A stretch of 7,649 nt of DNA, from the NCBI GenBank assembly GCA_030590185.1, contig JAUUZB010000147.1, positions 1-7,649 of the forward strand, in the 5' to 3' direction. Under the pieces are notes generated by a model. That model ran no database searches, had not been told where the DNA came from, and saw only the letters and a program-made list of their open reading frames with translations. The stretch is from Deltaproteobacteria bacterium. Its GTDB lineage: Bacteria; Myxococcota; XYA12-FULL-58-9; JAUUZB01. Of the stretch, positions 6,200-7,649 are shown one piece after another (positions within the stretch are counted from its first letter, which is position 1; each line of letters begins with the position of its first letter). The translations under genes and the position numbers were made by a program.

Positions 6200-7603
6200 G
6201 TGACTGAGCAAAACGAGAGGCCCGAGTCCGGGGTCGCACCCGTGGGCGATGCCGACTGGTGGTGTGACATCCACCTCCAGGCCTTCCTCAGCCTGACCGT
6301 CGCCGATCTCAAGGTCGAACGCCGGGAGCTAGTCTGGGTCAAGCGCTTCTTCAAGCAGCACAAGCGACCGGAGTATTACGACCGCTTCCACAAGGTCATC
6401 GACGAGCGCCACGAGGATGCCTTCGATCCCGCCGCCTTCGAACACCTCGCCGTCATCGCGCGCCAACGCATGCGAGACGGCGAAAAACAGCGCTTCATCA
6501 ACAACCTGGCGCAGATGTGCAAGGCCAAGGGCAACATCTCCAACGAGGAGTATGAGAGCGTCCTGGTAATCGCCGACCGCATCGGTCTCGAGGACATCCG
6601 CGCCGACAGCATCATCAACTCGGTGTTCAGCATCAACGACACCTTCAACGCGGTCCTCGGGTTGCTGGCCCTCGGCATCATCCTCTACCTGATGCGCATG
6701 GTCCTGGTGCCGTTGGTGATCGCCATCTTCGCCACCATGATCATCAACCGGGTCGAAGCGCCCCTGGCGCGCCTGCTTCGCCTGGAGCGCATTCGCTGGG
6801 CGAGCAAGCTCGGTGCCCTGGTCTTGATGTTCACCGCCCTGTTCCTGATCACCTGGGCGGCGGTGGGCTCGGCGGCGGAAATCGCGGACCGCCTGCCTTT
6901 CTACAAGGAAAAGATCGCGACCATGGCCGCGCAGCTCAACGCCCTGTCGGAGCGCTTCGGCGTCGAGTGGCCGAGTGACGCCGCCATCTTCGATCAACTC
7001 AACCGCATCCCAGTGGGCGCCACCATCGGTGGGTTCTTCGGCTCCCTGTTCAACATCGTCGGCAACTTCCTGTTGGTCGCCATCTTCACGGGTTTTCTGG
7101 TCTTCTCCAGCGACCGCTTCGTCGGCGTGGGACAGGAGTTCACCGAAAACGTGACGGCCTATATCAGCGTCAAGACGATGATGAGCCTGTTGACCGCCGG
7201 CTTGGCCCTGATCCTCTGCTGGAGCTTCGGCATCGACTTCGCGCTCTTCTGGGCGACGGTGATCTTCCTGCTGAACTACATCCCGGCGGTCGGGGCGATC
7301 ATCGCGACCATTCCGCCGGTCTTGCTCGCCGCCATCCAGCTCGACAGCTGGAGCGCAATCTTCCTATTCACTGGACTGTTTGTGATGATGCACGTCCTCA
7401 TCGGCCAGGTGCTCGAACCCAAGCTCATGGGTGACAAGCTAGCGGTGAACCCAATCGCCATCCTGCTTGGCCTCATCCTCTGGGGATTCTTGTGGGGGAT
7501 CCCCGGGATGTTCCTGGCCGCGCCGCTCATGGCGCTGCTGCGAGTGCACTCCTCCTATTACAACTTCAGCCGGCCCCTGGAGCGACTGCTGGCCGCCAAC
7601 TGA
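6200..7603 (+). CDS. AI-2E family permease with an N-terminal TerB-like domain
   Basis: This 467-residue inner-membrane protein starts at GTG. Residues about 150-450 match the AI-2E transporter family (PerM, YdiK, TqsA). There are roughly eight hydrophobic segments near 150-184, 204-222, 279-303, 326-345, 347-380, 384-402 and 418-447, with a soluble stretch at 223-270. The family's conserved tail is present: LNYIPAVGAIIATIPP (358-373), then EPKLMGDKLAVNP and GFLWGIPGMFLAAPL (429-443). Known members export autoinducer-2 or act as cation/H+ antiporters, so the substrate is open. Residues about 20-135 are an extra, charged, helical region ahead of the first membrane segment. It has two similar halves (ADLKVERREL and AKGNISNEEY contexts) resembling the tellurite-resistance TerB fold, an acidic and probably metal-binding domain. 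The gene lies 63 bases after the transketolase gene on the same strand, with no strong terminator between, so cotranscription is plausible. Confidence 0.88.
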   Translation: MTEQNERPESGVAPVGDADWWCDIHLQAFLSLTVADLKVERRELVWVKRFFKQHKRPEYYDRFHKVIDERHEDAFDPAAFEHLAVIARQRMRDGEKQRFINNLAQMCKAKGNISNEEYESVLVIADRIGLEDIRADSIINSVFSINDTFNAVLGLLALGIILYLMRMVLVPLVIAIFATMIINRVEAPLARLLRLERIRWASKLGALVLMFTALFLITWAAVGSAAEIADRLPFYKEKIATMAAQLNALSERFGVEWPSDAAIFDQLNRIPVGATIGGFFGSLFNIVGNFLLVAIFTGFLVFSSDRFVGVGQEFTENVTAYISVKTMMSLLTAGLALILCWSFGIDFALFWATVIFLLNYIPAVGAIIATIPPVLLAAIQLDSWSAIFLFTGLFVMMHVLIGQVLEPKLMGDKLAVNPIAILLGLILWGFLWGIPGMFLAAPLMALLRVHSSYYNFSRPLERLLAAN

Positions 7604-7649
7604 GCGGCGGTAGTAGTAGCAAAAGCGATGGCGGACTCCCCCACCAACC
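7604..7649. other. Intergenic tail, nothing recognised
   Basis: The last 46 bases follow the permease stop codon. They hold a short TAG/GTA run and no hairpin or start of a further gene that I can support. Confidence 0.5.

Noticed and set aside
3540..6997. Minus-strand frames opposite the fusion, transketolase and permease genes (for example 3540-4148, 4644-5111, 5741-6274, 6329-6997)
   Set aside because: These follow from high G+C third positions of the real genes; none shows a domain.

Overview
This is a high-G+C stretch with G/C-rich third codon positions. It comes from a Gram-negative bacterium: one gene encodes a secreted outer-membrane protein with two kinds of peptidoglycan-binding domain. 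A bacteriohemerythrin, an OmpA/thrombospondin-type-3 protein and a two-gene transketolase fit a proteobacterium or a myxobacterium-like lineage. The sequence alone does not settle the taxon.

Layout. Two genes run leftward on the minus strand. The first is a large OmpA-family envelope protein (start 3166, stop 557) with an N-terminal beta-barrel, eight calcium-binding thrombospondin type 3 repeats, an OmpA C-terminal domain and two LysM-like modules. After an 87-base gap comes a complete bacteriohemerythrin (469 to 41), followed by a strong hairpin at the window edge. A 166-base divergent intergenic region (3167-3332) separates this arm from three genes running rightward: a ribokinase-like domain fused to the N-terminal half of transketolase (3333-5195), the C-terminal half of transketolase (5192-6136, 4-base overlap), and an AI-2E-family membrane permease with a TerB-like N-terminal extension (6200-7603).

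The most unusual item is the fusion gene. Its first ~325 residues follow ribokinase from end to end and keep the sugar-binding residues and the NxxE motif. The catalytic DTxGAGD motif, however, reads DSNVASS, so the anion-hole glycine and the catalytic base are gone. It looks like a pseudokinase tethered to an apparently intact transketolase. Ribokinase makes ribose 5-phosphate, a transketolase substrate, so a pentose-sensing or scaffolding role is an attractive but unproven inference. The two transketolase halves together carry all the thiamine-diphosphate and catalytic residues I could align and should assemble into a working enzyme. The permease 63 bases downstream, on the same strand, may be cotranscribed, but its substrate cannot be told from sequence.
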